Source: a virus. Taken from it: 53,540 nucleotides of DNA. Each line of letters starts with the position of its first letter. The stretch's first letter is position 1. This document shows positions 38,602 through 47,035 of the stretch, piece by piece. The notes under the pieces are model-generated. The model saw nothing but the letters and a program-made list of their open reading frames with translations, did no database searches and had not been told where the DNA came from. Both the position numbers and the translations under genes were made by a program. The stretch covers positions 25,662 through 79,201 of the IMG/VR virus record IMGVR_UViG_3300030202_003502; one strand, given 5' to 3'.

Positions 38602-40269
38602 CTAATTAATTTTCTCAATAGCAAACTCACTGAAGCCGCCACCTTTTGTTATTTCTAATTTCTTATCGAAATATTCACTTGGTAAAACCGTATGATTAAT
38701 TACAAATGTATTAAGTCCTATATCTTGTATAGTTGTATGTAGTATATTTATTATATGGTAAACACCGTCTGCATCAATTGAAGAAAATATTTCATCCAAG
38801 AATAAAATGTTTAGTGAAGGAAACCTCATCTTTATCATTTTAATCAATGCCATAATAATTACAAAATCAACCTTTTTCTTTTCTCCTGTACTTAAAGTCT
38901 TAGGACTAACTTCTTCTCCTATATGATAAAGTGTACAATTAAATTTATCATCAAATCTAATTGTAAAAGGAATACCCATTTCTTTACCCATTATCATTAT
39001 GTGATTATTAAATGATGGCAAAATTGATCTTACCGCCAAATTTTTAATTCCATCCTCTCCCATAATGTTTTCAAGGATAGTAAGATAATTATTTTGTCCT
39101 TCACTGATCATTCTTGTTTCATCCTTTTCAGTTTTCTTGCCTGTAAAATCTTGAACCAATTGTTTTAAATGTTGATACTGTTCTCCACCATTTTCTGTAA
39201 GTTGGACTAATTCATCTTTGTAGGTTGTCATTGAAGTTTCAAGCTGTCCTAATTTAACCAAAACATTTTTACCTTTTTCTCTTAAATTATTTAATGAAGT
39301 TTCAGTTGTAGTTAAATCAGTTAGTATAGAAGATTTCATTCCTTCTAATCTTGCAACTTCAGATTCCTTTTGTTTTTTAATTTCTTTATGGAATTCTGTA
39401 TCAAGTGGACCTGAACATGTAGGGCATTGATTATTATCATAAAGCTTAATATCTTTTTTAAGTCTGGATAATTCTCCAGTCAATTGAGTCTTTTTACTAC
39501 TTTTTGTTCTAAGATCAGAGTCAGTTTCTTGAACCTTAACTTTAACCTTTTCATTTATGGTTTTTAATTTAGCTCTATCTTCATTAAGCTTTAGTAATTT
39601 ATCTTTGAGGTTAGTTAATTTCTCTTCACTCTTTTCTTTTGACGATGCTTCGAATTGTTCTATTTTTTCAACAACAGATTTAATAGAATCATCTAACGTT
39701 CTGATTTCATCTTCAAATGTTCTGATTTCATCTGCTATAACTCTTCTTTTGTTTTTAACAATCTCTCGCATTTCATTAATGACAGAAAAACCAAATATCC
39801 TATCTATAATTTGTTTCTTATCCCACGGTGACATTGTAATAAAGGACTTAAAATCATTAACAGAAAGTATGATTACATTTTTAAAAACATGGTAAGGTAT
39901 TTCAAATATTTCATTGTCTAAAAAATCTTGCATGTTAACTTTACCTGCAACATCATATTCGGAACCGTTAATTGTAACATTGAAAACATTAGGTGATATA
40001 CCTCTTTCAATCTCTACCATATTTCCTTTGGTCTCTAAAAGTATTTTACCCCAAAGGTTTTTATTAACTCTATTAGGTAAGTCCTTTAAATTAGCTCCAT
40101 CATTTCTACCATAACATAAATAAGTAATAACTTTAGCAAGAGTACTTTTACCTGCCCCATTACCACCTAGAACTAGGTAAAGTTCACTTTCCTTTTTATC
40201 AAACTCAATTACTTGTGGTCTGTTGCCATAACTTGCAAAATTCTTAAATTCAACTTTGTGGATCCTCAT
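38602..40269 (-). CDS. 46: Recombination endonuclease subunit (gp46, Rad50/SbcC-like)
   Basis: An SMC-type ATPase of 555 aa (T4 gp46 is 560). Walker A G-G-N-G-A-G-K-S is at 35-42. Two long coiled-coil arms flank the zinc hook C-P-T-C near residue 280. The C-terminal part has signature L-S-T-G-E-K-K-K and Walker B L-F-L-D-E-I-F-S-S-I-D. With gp47 it resects double-strand breaks to feed UvsX-driven recombination-dependent replication. Its start overlaps the end of gene 47. Confidence 0.96.
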   Translation of the reverse strand: MRIHKVEFKNFASYGNRPQVIEFDKKESELYLVLGGNGAGKSTLAKVITYLCYGRNDGANLKDLPNRVNKNLWGKILLETKGNMVEIERGISPNVFNVTINGSEYDVAGKVNMQDFLDNEIFEIPYHVFKNVIILSVNDFKSFITMSPWDKKQIIDRIFGFSVINEMREIVKNKRRVIADEIRTFEDEIRTLDDSIKSVVEKIEQFEASSKEKSEEKLTNLKDKLLKLNEDRAKLKTINEKVKVKVQETDSDLRTKSSKKTQLTGELSRLKKDIKLYDNNQCPTCSGPLDTEFHKEIKKQKESEVARLEGMKSSILTDLTTTETSLNNLREKGKNVLVKLGQLETSMTTYKDELVQLTENGGEQYQHLKQLVQDFTGKKTEKDETRMISEGQNNYLTILENIMGEDGIKNLAVRSILPSFNNHIMIMGKEMGIPFTIRFDDKFNCTLYHIGEEVSPKTLSTGEKKKVDFVIIMALIKMIKMRFPSLNILFLDEIFSSIDADGVYHIINILHTTIQDIGLNTFVINHTVLPSEYFDKKLEITKGGGFSEFAIEKIN

Positions 40270-41344
40270 AATCTGGTGTTAGTGTTTCGTTATATAGTTT
40301 CATTACTGAACCTATTAATTTTTCTTTAAGGTCTTTATCATAGTCTAAAGAATTAATGTACTCTTGTGAAATTTGCATTAAATTCATTTGGCCATTAAAG
40401 TCTGATACCGTACCTTCTTCAAATTCATTAACAGATTCTTCATCAAAGATTCTAGGTTCTAATCTTCTAGCTACCCCATCATAAAAGTCCATGAATCTGT
40501 TTACATTATATTTTCCTAGTACATTGGATGGAATTAATATATCGACAAAGTTATCTTTAAATTCCTTTTTAAGTTCTCCCATTCTTCTTTCCAGGATATC
40601 ATTAATGTAATACCTTTTAAATTTAGGGGAGTATGTATTTTCGATAAACTCATGATCTCCAGTTTTTAAATCTAAAATGTATACACCTTTTTGATTATCC
40701 CGATCAGATCTTGTCATTTCATAAGGATTACCTACAAGGATAAAATTACCTTTTTCTTGTCTATAGTGAATATGACCTGAGTAAACTCTTTTGAATTTTG
40801 AAAAAGTTCTAACGGTATTACCACCATCATGTAAATGTTTTGTACTAGGGCTTGTTTGTACGCCTTGTGTTTCTGTGTGGCAGAAAAGATAGTCTATACC
40901 TTTAAATTTTTTAAGAGTTTCCTTTTCATGATCAGCATCTCTTCGCCAAGGCATTAATAAGCATTTTACATTTTCGTATTCTATAACCTTAGGTTCTTTA
41001 TGAACTGTAACATTAGGAATATATTTTAAACAATCAACAGATGATATATCATTTGAGTGTTTTCTCATTATATCGTGGTTACCTACAATAACATGTATCT
41101 CTGGAAATATTTTTGATAATTCCTCAAATATTCTTATTCCTAAATTCTGAGCAGCTAAATTTAAACTTTGTCTATTATCAAAGACATCTCCTAAATGATA
41201 TAAGACATCTCCTTTTTTGTAATTCTTTTTTGCTAAAGGGATATAGAAATTAAAAAAGTAATCATCAATCAATTGCAACCACATCACCGAATTAGCTCTA
41301 CACCCTAAGTGAGTATCACTAATCATCCAAATTCTTTTTGCCAT
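40250..41344 (-). CDS. 47: Recombination endonuclease subunit (gp47, Mre11/SbcD-like)
   Basis: A metallophosphoesterase nuclease, 364 aa (T4 gp47 is 339). Motifs: I-S-D-T-H-L-G, H-L-G-D-V-F-D-N-R, V-G-N-H-D-I-M, C-H-T-E-T, S-G-H-I-H-Y-R. It is the nuclease partner of gp46. The last 20 bases overlap the gene 46 start, as expected for translational coupling of complex subunits. The C-terminal 100 residues form the usual capping and gp46-contact region. Confidence 0.95.
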   Translation of the reverse strand: MAKRIWMISDTHLGCRANSVMWLQLIDDYFFNFYIPLAKKNYKKGDVLYHLGDVFDNRQSLNLAAQNLGIRIFEELSKIFPEIHVIVGNHDIMRKHSNDISSVDCLKYIPNVTVHKEPKVIEYENVKCLLMPWRRDADHEKETLKKFKGIDYLFCHTETQGVQTSPSTKHLHDGGNTVRTFSKFKRVYSGHIHYRQEKGNFILVGNPYEMTRSDRDNQKGVYILDLKTGDHEFIENTYSPKFKRYYINDILERRMGELKKEFKDNFVDILIPSNVLGKYNVNRFMDFYDGVARRLEPRIFDEESVNEFEEGTVSDFNGQMNLMQISQEYINSLDYDKDLKEKLIGSVMKLYNETLTPDYEDPQS

Positions 41345-41345
41345 C

Positions 41346-41780
41346 CTAAAAAAGTTTTCTTATTTTTTTCTTTTCAAGGATATTGTATTTTGCATCAAGT
41401 TCAGATATGAGTTCATCCTTGAATTTATTAGAGAGAGAATTGTAAAACTTGTTTGGGAATACATCAAAATAATCTGATAGAACTCCAAACAAATCAATTC
41501 TTGTATGTGCATTTCCAATTTTTTCAATTATGAAAAAATACACTTTATTAATTTGTACTTTGTTTAATTTTTTAGCAACTCCACTTTCGGTTACTTTATT
41601 TAGTTCTTCAAATTCTGAGCCTGTTATTAACTCATCAACTTTTTTAAGTAAAAGGTCATAGTGAATTCTATCATCTGGATCCATACTGCTTCCAAAAGCA
41701 GGAGCAACGGTAAACTCTATTTTTCTGTGATCAACTTCAGATGAACCGTAATTGTTATTGAATATTTTATCTTGTGCCAT
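41346..41780 (-). CDS. Hypothetical protein between genes 41 and 47, 144 aa
   Basis: A 144-residue protein, helical and charged, with no recognised motif. The N-terminus has F-N-N-N-Y-G-S-S-E-V-D-H-R-K-I-E-F, and the C-terminus ends in a basic run (L-E-K-K-K-I-R-K-L-F). It starts 11 bases after gene 41 and stops one base before gene 47, so it is embedded in the replication-recombination operon. A helicase or nuclease accessory role is plausible by position only. Confidence 0.65.
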   Translation of the reverse strand: MAQDKIFNNNYGSSEVDHRKIEFTVAPAFGSSMDPDDRIHYDLLLKKVDELITGSEFEELNKVTESGVAKKLNKVQINKVYFFIIEKIGNAHTRIDLFGVLSDYFDVFPNKFYNSLSNKFKDELISELDAKYNILEKKKIRKLF

Positions 41781-41790
41781 AATTTCTTTT

Positions 41791-43077
41791 TTAGAATGAT
41801 ATATCTTCTGTTTCGTTTAATCTCATTTTATCGTAATCTATACTAAACCTGCATCTATTACCCTTTCCTTGACCATCTCTAATTTTAAGTACCTTTAACC
41901 AATACTCCCGATTAGCATGCATCATTGAATCTTGTATCAGTGCATACATAACATCCGCCGTATGAGCAAGACCTGCAGATTCTGCAATGTTTTCCATCTT
42001 TACTTCGGTAGCATCCCAGGCACCACGATTAATCTGTGTTGCTGATATAACTAACATATTATGTTTAACTGCCATTGCTCTGAGATCCTCAGCAATTTGT
42101 TTAATTTTCATATAAGTATTTTCAGTATTAGGATTCCTATAATTTGCAAGGATATTTATATAATCTACAACTAATACATTTACTTTATGATCTTGTACTT
42201 CTTCTAATTCCTTTATGTAAGCTTCTATATCAAGGGTTGTAGCCTGTGATGTTGGAAACTCCTTAACGAATAACTTACCAGGAGGAAGTATCCCTCTAGT
42301 GACTCTTTCTAATCTACGCTTCATGAAATCTCTATTTGCAGATTTCTGGTCATATTCCATCATAGGAATATCTAAAAGGTTAGATCCTATTCTTTTAAGT
42401 ACTTTTTGTGCCGACATTTCTGCTGTTATGAAAACAACATTATGTCCCATTCTAATAAAATTAGCAGCATCATTTGCTAACCAAATAGATTTACCGATAT
42501 TTTGTTCACCTGCATAAACGATTAAAGATTTAGTGTCATACCCACCACCTGAAACATTATCAACGAAAGACCAACCTGTTTCCATTTTACTTGTCTTACG
42601 TTGTATATGATGCTCAGGATTAAAGAAATCTAAACCTAAATCAGCATCAAAGTTTAATGATCCATCAGTAGAGATCATTCCTATTGCTCTTTGTACTACA
42701 TCCTCGACATTATCAGGCGAAACATTTTGAGTCTTAACATATTCAATTGTCTTAATAAGTTGTTTATCAAAATGCCTCCATTTAACCCAGGATTCACTTG
42801 TTCTCTTTAACCAATCATCATCGTATTCAGCTAAGTTAACAGTATACACTTGATTAACAATGTCATCAGGTACTTCTGTTGCATCATCGGATACAATTGC
42901 TTTCATTTGTTCCTTTGAAGGACTTTCTCCAAAAGATATAAAGAAATTCTTTGCTAAGCCTGCAAGATGATCAATATCACCATTACTAAAGAAACCAGGT
43001 TTGATCGTCTTTAGGTAATGAGACTTCTTTAAAAAGTAATTAAAGAATATTTTTTCATGATCTGTGTTTGCGTTCAT
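41791..43077 (-). CDS. 41: Replicative DNA helicase (gp41, DnaB-like)
   Basis: A hexameric helicase of 428 aa (T4 gp41 is 475). It has an N-terminal helical domain, then Walker A G-E-Q-N-I-G-K-S near residue 190, W-L-A-N-D-A, the helicase motif F-I-T-A-E-M-S, Walker B V-L-V-V-D-Y-I-N-I-L, and a late I-S-A-T-Q-I-N-R arginine/glutamine motif. It unwinds the phage fork with primase gp61, which is not in this window. It is read after uvsX and the 103-aa gene. Confidence 0.94.
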   Translation of the reverse strand: MNANTDHEKIFFNYFLKKSHYLKTIKPGFFSNGDIDHLAGLAKNFFISFGESPSKEQMKAIVSDDATEVPDDIVNQVYTVNLAEYDDDWLKRTSESWVKWRHFDKQLIKTIEYVKTQNVSPDNVEDVVQRAIGMISTDGSLNFDADLGLDFFNPEHHIQRKTSKMETGWSFVDNVSGGGYDTKSLIVYAGEQNIGKSIWLANDAANFIRMGHNVVFITAEMSAQKVLKRIGSNLLDIPMMEYDQKSANRDFMKRRLERVTRGILPPGKLFVKEFPTSQATTLDIEAYIKELEEVQDHKVNVLVVDYINILANYRNPNTENTYMKIKQIAEDLRAMAVKHNMLVISATQINRGAWDATEVKMENIAESAGLAHTADVMYALIQDSMMHANREYWLKVLKIRDGQGKGNRCRFSIDYDKMRLNETEDISF

Positions 43078-43107
43078 CTATTTTAATTAAATATAACAAG
43101 ATTTCTT

Positions 43108-43419
43108 TTACTCTGAAAGCTCATAAGGGTTTTTAATTATTTGATAGGTACTATATGCACTGTTACCTCTAACCTCTTTAAGAAAACCGTGATCAGTTAA
43201 ATAAGAAACTATATCATTTACCTTTTCATCGGTAAGATCATAGTACTTTTTTAATGATACATTTGTAAATTCTATCTTTTTTGCAGTAGGACGATTACAA
43301 TAATCTCTAATGTATTCATATAAGATATCCTCAGGATCTGGGTATGATTTAAGCGAAGAATGATTTTCTAAAATATACTTAACCTTGAGATTGTGTGGGT
43401 TAAGCGTTTTCTTCAGCAT
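43108..43419 (-). CDS. Small winged-helix-like protein, 103 aa
   Basis: A 103-residue protein whose middle looks like a DNA-binding winged helix: a helix around I-L-Y-E-Y-I-R-D-Y-C, a second helix at L-K-K-Y-Y-D-L, a recognition-like helix D-E-K-V-N-D-I-V-S-Y-L-T, then a beta hairpin G-F-L-K-E-V-R-G-N-S-A-Y-S-T-Y. Its first codons overlap the end of uvsX by about 20 bases. It might bind DNA for the replication genes. No family is recognised. Confidence 0.6.
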   Translation of the reverse strand: MLKKTLNPHNLKVKYILENHSSLKSYPDPEDILYEYIRDYCNRPTAKKIEFTNVSLKKYYDLTDEKVNDIVSYLTDHGFLKEVRGNSAYSTYQIIKNPYELSE

Positions 43420-44608
43420 GCTCTTCTGTATTTATTATATCATTTAATGCATTTACATCTAGCTCATCATTACCATAACTAAATTTTTCCATTACGAACG
43501 GTTCTAGTTTTTGTAATACTTCATCCGTTAAAACCTCAGCGGTATAAAGTCTATTTAATTCAACAGAATCGTTTAAATGTTCAACACATAGTTTTCTTGC
43601 AGTATCTTTAGGTTGAAAGTAACATGATTTTTCTTTACCTTTATCATCTACATAATCATGTTTTCTACACCTTTCTTTATCTCCTTCTGATAGTTTTTGG
43701 TATTGAGGTACCGTTAACCAACCTCCACGTTGAATTCCACATCGGTCCCAGCTTATGTATTCTTCTAATCCTATATAAGGATTCATACCTTTTTGGAATG
43801 ATAAATGAAACTTAATTGGAATAGGTTTTGCAAAACGGTTTTTATTTGGTTTAGCCGTTACGATTATACCTGTTTGTTCTGTACCGTCCTTTAATTTTGC
43901 TTTACCTAAAAATAGAATTATAGATGCTGCGTATTCTGGTCCTGTACCACCGCCACCGACTTGTTTAGAAAATAAGTCTTGTGTCATATAAGTATGATTA
44001 GTAAACAAGAAAGGTATTTTACATATACCAAATTTAGTCATTAAGATTCTAAATGTTGATTTAAGTAATTTTGCTCTTGTCATATCTGCCTTGCTACTTC
44101 CACTCTTTGCATCATCAATTTCTTTTTGTGTTGCAAGGTTACCAGCAGAATCAAGCACTATCATAATTTTAGGTAATGCTATTCCTTTTTTCTTTTGTTC
44201 AATTAATACATCAGTAATTGCAGTAACCGAGCTCCTAAATTCTTGTACAGTATTACAAGGCTCATATCTGAATTTTGAAGAATCAATTCCAAATTTTTCT
44301 ACTAAGTCTCTATCTACTGCATTTTCAGAATCATAAAAGACAATACTGTATCCTTGCTTCTGTGCTTGTTTAATTGCATTTAATACCAAGTAAGTTTTTC
44401 CTGTACCTGATGGGCCTGCTAATGCTACTGTCCTGTTATTAGGATACCCTCCAAAAAGAGAACCTGTTAAACATGCGTTTAAGTGGTAATTCCCAGTAGG
44501 TATATAATGATCAATTTCTGATATCGTCGATTTGTCAAGAGTATCTCCGTACTCTGATATTTTCGACATTTCTTTGTTTAAATCTGCGAATGAAAATTCT
44601 TTTGCCAT
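43400..44608 (-). CDS. uvsX: UvsX recombinase (RecA-like)
   Basis: A RecA/Rad51-type strand-exchange ATPase of about 402 aa (T4 UvsX is 391). It shows Walker A A-G-P-S-G-T-G-K-T near residue 65, the E-N-A-V-D segment (F-Y-D-S-E-N-A-V-D), Walker B I-M-I-V-L-D-S-A-G, and the M-T-R-A-K-L-L-K-S-T-F-R helix. It drives recombination-dependent replication with the 46/47 nuclease. I start it at ATG 44608 (M-A-K-E-F-S-F). The in-frame TTG at 44632 lies across the upstream motif and is unlikely. The end overlaps the 103-aa gene. Confidence 0.96.
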   Translation of the reverse strand: MAKEFSFADLNKEMSKISEYGDTLDKSTISEIDHYIPTGNYHLNACLTGSLFGGYPNNRTVALAGPSGTGKTYLVLNAIKQAQKQGYSIVFYDSENAVDRDLVEKFGIDSSKFRYEPCNTVQEFRSSVTAITDVLIEQKKKGIALPKIMIVLDSAGNLATQKEIDDAKSGSSKADMTRAKLLKSTFRILMTKFGICKIPFLFTNHTYMTQDLFSKQVGGGGTGPEYAASIILFLGKAKLKDGTEQTGIIVTAKPNKNRFAKPIPIKFHLSFQKGMNPYIGLEEYISWDRCGIQRGGWLTVPQYQKLSEGDKERCRKHDYVDDKGKEKSCYFQPKDTARKLCVEHLNDSVELNRLYTAEVLTDEVLQKLEPFVMEKFSYGNDELDVNALNDIINTEEHAEENA

Positions 44609-44617
44609 TTTAAATTG

Positions 44618-44630
44618 TTTATTTTTATAC
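44618..44630 (-). promoter_or_regulatory. GTATAAAAATAAA motif before uvsX
   Basis: The 13-mer on the minus strand, nine bases before the uvsX ATG. It is preceded by T-rich sequence (TTTGTTT), as at the other three sites. Confidence 0.45.
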
Positions 44631-44652
44631 AAACAAATCTACGATTTGTTTT

Positions 44653-45765
44653 TTAGAATACTGCTGAAGTATAAAGTAAGTTACTATTAAGTCCTTTAAA
44701 TCCCATTGCTTGTATTACACGATTAATAGGATCTAGGATTGATTTTTCAAATTGTGTATCGTAATCAATGTTTGGTGCAAATTCATAAGGTCTTTCGCCT
44801 GGTGCATATGCGAATACATTTGATACTGGGTCAGTCGTAAAATACATTTTACATTTTTCACCATTACCTAAAGGCTGATACTTACCTTTTTTACCGGAGT
44901 TATTTAATAAGTAATTATGATATCCTGCTGCCCTAACTCCAATCGGACACCTTAATGCTATTTCAAAAGTATCATAATCATTTGTGATATATTTTTGATA
45001 ATTGTTTACTTTCCTAGAGAAACTTATTTGATCGGTATTAGCAAGTTTAAATTGTCTTTTAATATCCTTAAGTATTGCAACCAATTCTTTCATACTTAAT
45101 TTTTCAACAGAAAATATGTATGTTAATAACTCTTTAAGTTTTTCTCTTGCGAAAAGTGGAGTAGACGATTGGATAATCTCAAAGCCCTTTGCACTAATTT
45201 TACTAAGATCATCATAATGTAAATCAGGATCCTTCCAAACTATATTTTGCATATACTTTTTCTTTGCTAACCAAATTGCATTTTTTGCAATAGATTCCAT
45301 TTCAAAAGATAAAAAGTTTTCCGCATTATTAGCATCTGCATATTTCTGCAAAATCTTTTCAATATAATCCTTTAGTCTTACTTCATATAATTTAAGAATA
45401 AAATCTTTTGAATCACCTTCCCAGTCGGTATGTTTAATAACCTCATCAAAACACATATAAATTGAATCTGTATCAATATAAATACCTACTGGCTTATCAG
45501 GTCTTGCGGAAACAGTTATTCCTAAATCAGCATGAGCCTGTTTATCATGTAACCAAAAGTCTTTAAAATATTTGTTGACCAATTCTTCAGTATATAAAAT
45601 TGCATCTTTACCTTGTAAGGTTATAGTTTCTGCAATATCAACATTAAAGAAATAAAACCACTGGTTACCAAAGGCTCCATAAATCGAGTTAAGCATTAAC
45701 TTAACAGCCTGTTCATAATTGTAAAACTTACTTGCTTCTTGTTTAACTTGCTGGAGTTCGGTCAT
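44653..45765 (-). CDS. 43: DNA polymerase family B, C-terminal fragment only (split gp43)
   Basis: 370 residues that correspond to the last 40% or so of T4 gp43 (898 aa). Motif B is K-L-M-L-N-S-I-Y-G (residues 22-30), and motif C is Y-I-D-T-D-S (96-101) with Asp98 and Asp100. The thumb region follows. The N-terminal exonuclease and palm motif A are absent. There is no upstream frame for them between this gene and the clamp gene, which has its own stop. It therefore looks like the second half of a split polymerase whose first half lies outside the window. The end (N-S-N-L-L-Y-T-S-A-V-F) is where T4 gp43 has its clamp-binding tail. Split T4-like polymerases are known in some Aeromonas phages. 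Confidence 0.9.
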   Translation of the reverse strand: MTELQQVKQEASKFYNYEQAVKLMLNSIYGAFGNQWFYFFNVDIAETITLQGKDAILYTEELVNKYFKDFWLHDKQAHADLGITVSARPDKPVGIYIDTDSIYMCFDEVIKHTDWEGDSKDFILKLYEVRLKDYIEKILQKYADANNAENFLSFEMESIAKNAIWLAKKKYMQNIVWKDPDLHYDDLSKISAKGFEIIQSSTPLFAREKLKELLTYIFSVEKLSMKELVAILKDIKRQFKLANTDQISFSRKVNNYQKYITNDYDTFEIALRCPIGVRAAGYHNYLLNNSGKKGKYQPLGNGEKCKMYFTTDPVSNVFAYAPGERPYEFAPNIDYDTQFEKSILDPINRVIQAMGFKGLNSNLLYTSAVF

Positions 45766-45784
45766 GTTTTTTTTATTTAAAGAG

Positions 45785-45810
45785 AAGGCCCCTAAGATTT
45801 TAGAGGCCTT
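45785..45810 (-). terminator. Hairpin between genes 45 and 43
   Basis: An 11-bp stem on the minus strand (AAGGCCTCTAA / TTAGGGGCCTT with one G-U) and a 4-base loop, followed by a weak pyrimidine tract (CTCTTT). It lies 17 bases after the clamp stop. It could be a partial terminator or an mRNA 3' end that lets some transcripts through to the polymerase gene. Confidence 0.6.
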
Positions 45811-45826
45811 TCTGAGGGAAGTAATA

Positions 45827-46579
45827 TTAGTCTTCGTCGGTAATTGCGACTGCGACCGTTAATAGAGTATTGGTATCTAATGATCTAAACACTACCTTAT
45901 TATCACAGACCATTACTCTGTAGTTTTCACCATCCAAAAGGTTGATGTATTTTTTGTAAATAACAACTTGATCTCCAGTTGCTGCTTCACCTTCATACTG
46001 AGCGCAGATAGCAGCATCGTATGAACCTCCCTTAACCGATATTCCTTTTTCTCCAACATAAAGAGTAAAGGTATCTTCTTCCTTTTCTAAAGCAAATAAC
46101 GATTTCATTTTTGCAACGTGAGTTGTTAATAAATCAAATTCGAATTTTTTATCAGCTGCATCAAAGGCTCTTTGTATTTCTTCTTTACTCATTTCCATAA
46201 AAGAGAGACTTGGATCAGCACAAGCTAAGTTAATTTGAAGATTATCATTCTCCAATATAAAATCACTTGCCATACATTCATTATCAATTTCATTGAATTT
46301 AATTCTCCCTCTAAGATCTCCATTAAAATGAGATAGTGCATCAATTACTTTTGAGCCGTTGTAAAAGCTTACCTTGATAGGATTATCAATTTCACCTTCA
46401 AACAAATCTTCAGTAGGTGTGTTAGCTAATTTAACAGCATCTCTTTCAGGAAAATAGACAGATGAAACTGTACCTTCTTTTGAAATTTTAAGAAATATGA
46501 ATTTGTCAATCGGTAATAGTTTCTTAACAAAACCTGTTAAACCGTGACTGTTAATTTTCGTTAATGTGGTTTCCATCAT
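45827..46579 (-). CDS. 45: Sliding clamp (gp45-like)
   Basis: The polymerase processivity clamp, 250 aa (T4 gp45 is 228). Two ring-clamp domains can be followed. The first has V-S-F-Y-N-G-S-K-V-I-D-A-L-S-H-F, and the second I-Q-R-A-F-D-A-A-D-K-K-F-E-F-D-L...V-A-K-M-K-S-L-F-A-L-E. Gene order next to the polymerase fragment, and the gp44 loader elsewhere in the window, support the call. In T4 gp45 also activates late transcription together with gp55, which is present here. ATG-ATG gives two equivalent starts (46579, 46576). Confidence 0.9.
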   Translation of the reverse strand: MMETTLTKINSHGLTGFVKKLLPIDKFIFLKISKEGTVSSVYFPERDAVKLANTPTEDLFEGEIDNPIKVSFYNGSKVIDALSHFNGDLRGRIKFNEIDNECMASDFILENDNLQINLACADPSLSFMEMSKEEIQRAFDAADKKFEFDLLTTHVAKMKSLFALEKEEDTFTLYVGEKGISVKGGSYDAAICAQYEGEAATGDQVVIYKKYINLLDGENYRVMVCDNKVVFRSLDTNTLLTVAVAITDED

Positions 46580-46627
46580 TTTTTCTATTTTTTAATTTAT
46601 TATTATACTAAGGATAAATACATTTGT

Positions 46628-47035
46628 TTATGCATTCTCTATATTATTTTTTTCCCATGTTCCATTGTTATGTAAAATAAAAGTACCTACATATTCCTGT
46701 TTCCACTGGGAAGGTTCAATGAGACTAAGAAAAAGACTTTTATCTTTTCTTTGGTATAAGTGATAAGGTTCACCTGTTAAAGGTGTGTAACTACATTCTG
46801 CTTCATATACCAAGCTTGTCCAATTATATTCCTCGACCAACTTTTGGTACTCCTTTTTAAGTTCACTAAATCTTGAACTAAAGTATGTTTCAGCTTTATA
46901 TGAAGTTTCTTTATCAACTGAAACAGGTTTAAAATTAGGAGATCCTAATGAAGTAGGGTAAGCTTTTTTGCTAGCATCAAATTCATCGGTTTCATAATTG
47001 TAAACTGTATTGTCTGGATACTTTTTCTTTTTCAT
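46628..47035 (-). CDS. DUF2452-like protein, 135 aa
   Basis: Contains the family pattern L-G-S-P-N-F-K-P-V near residue 30, a helix to E-E-Y-N-W-T-S-L-V-Y-E-A-E, then P-L-T-G-E-P-Y-H-L-Y and F-L-S-L-I-E-P-S-Q-W, ending Y-V-G-T-F-I-L-H. This matches my memory of DUF2452, small proteins of unknown function that are common in Bacteroidetes and in some phages. It overlaps the end of the methyltransferase gene by four bases. The role is unknown. Its presence supports a Bacteroidetes host. Confidence 0.65.
   Translation of the reverse strand: MKKKKYPDNTVYNYETDEFDASKKAYPTSLGSPNFKPVSVDKETSYKAETYFSSRFSELKKEYQKLVEEYNWTSLVYEAECSYTPLTGEPYHLYQRKDKSLFLSLIEPSQWKQEYVGTFILHNNGTWEKNNIENA

Noticed and set aside
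44609-44632. TTG start for uvsX and similar TTG/GTG extensions of rnh, 55 and the 22893-23558 gene
   Set aside because: Each extension runs through A-rich leader or motif sequence and an ATG is available close by. GTG was accepted only for the gp15-like gene, where no ATG exists.
45785-45810. Group I intron or intein remnant explaining the split polymerase
   Set aside because: The 61-base gap holds only a simple hairpin, with no intron core sequence and no endonuclease.
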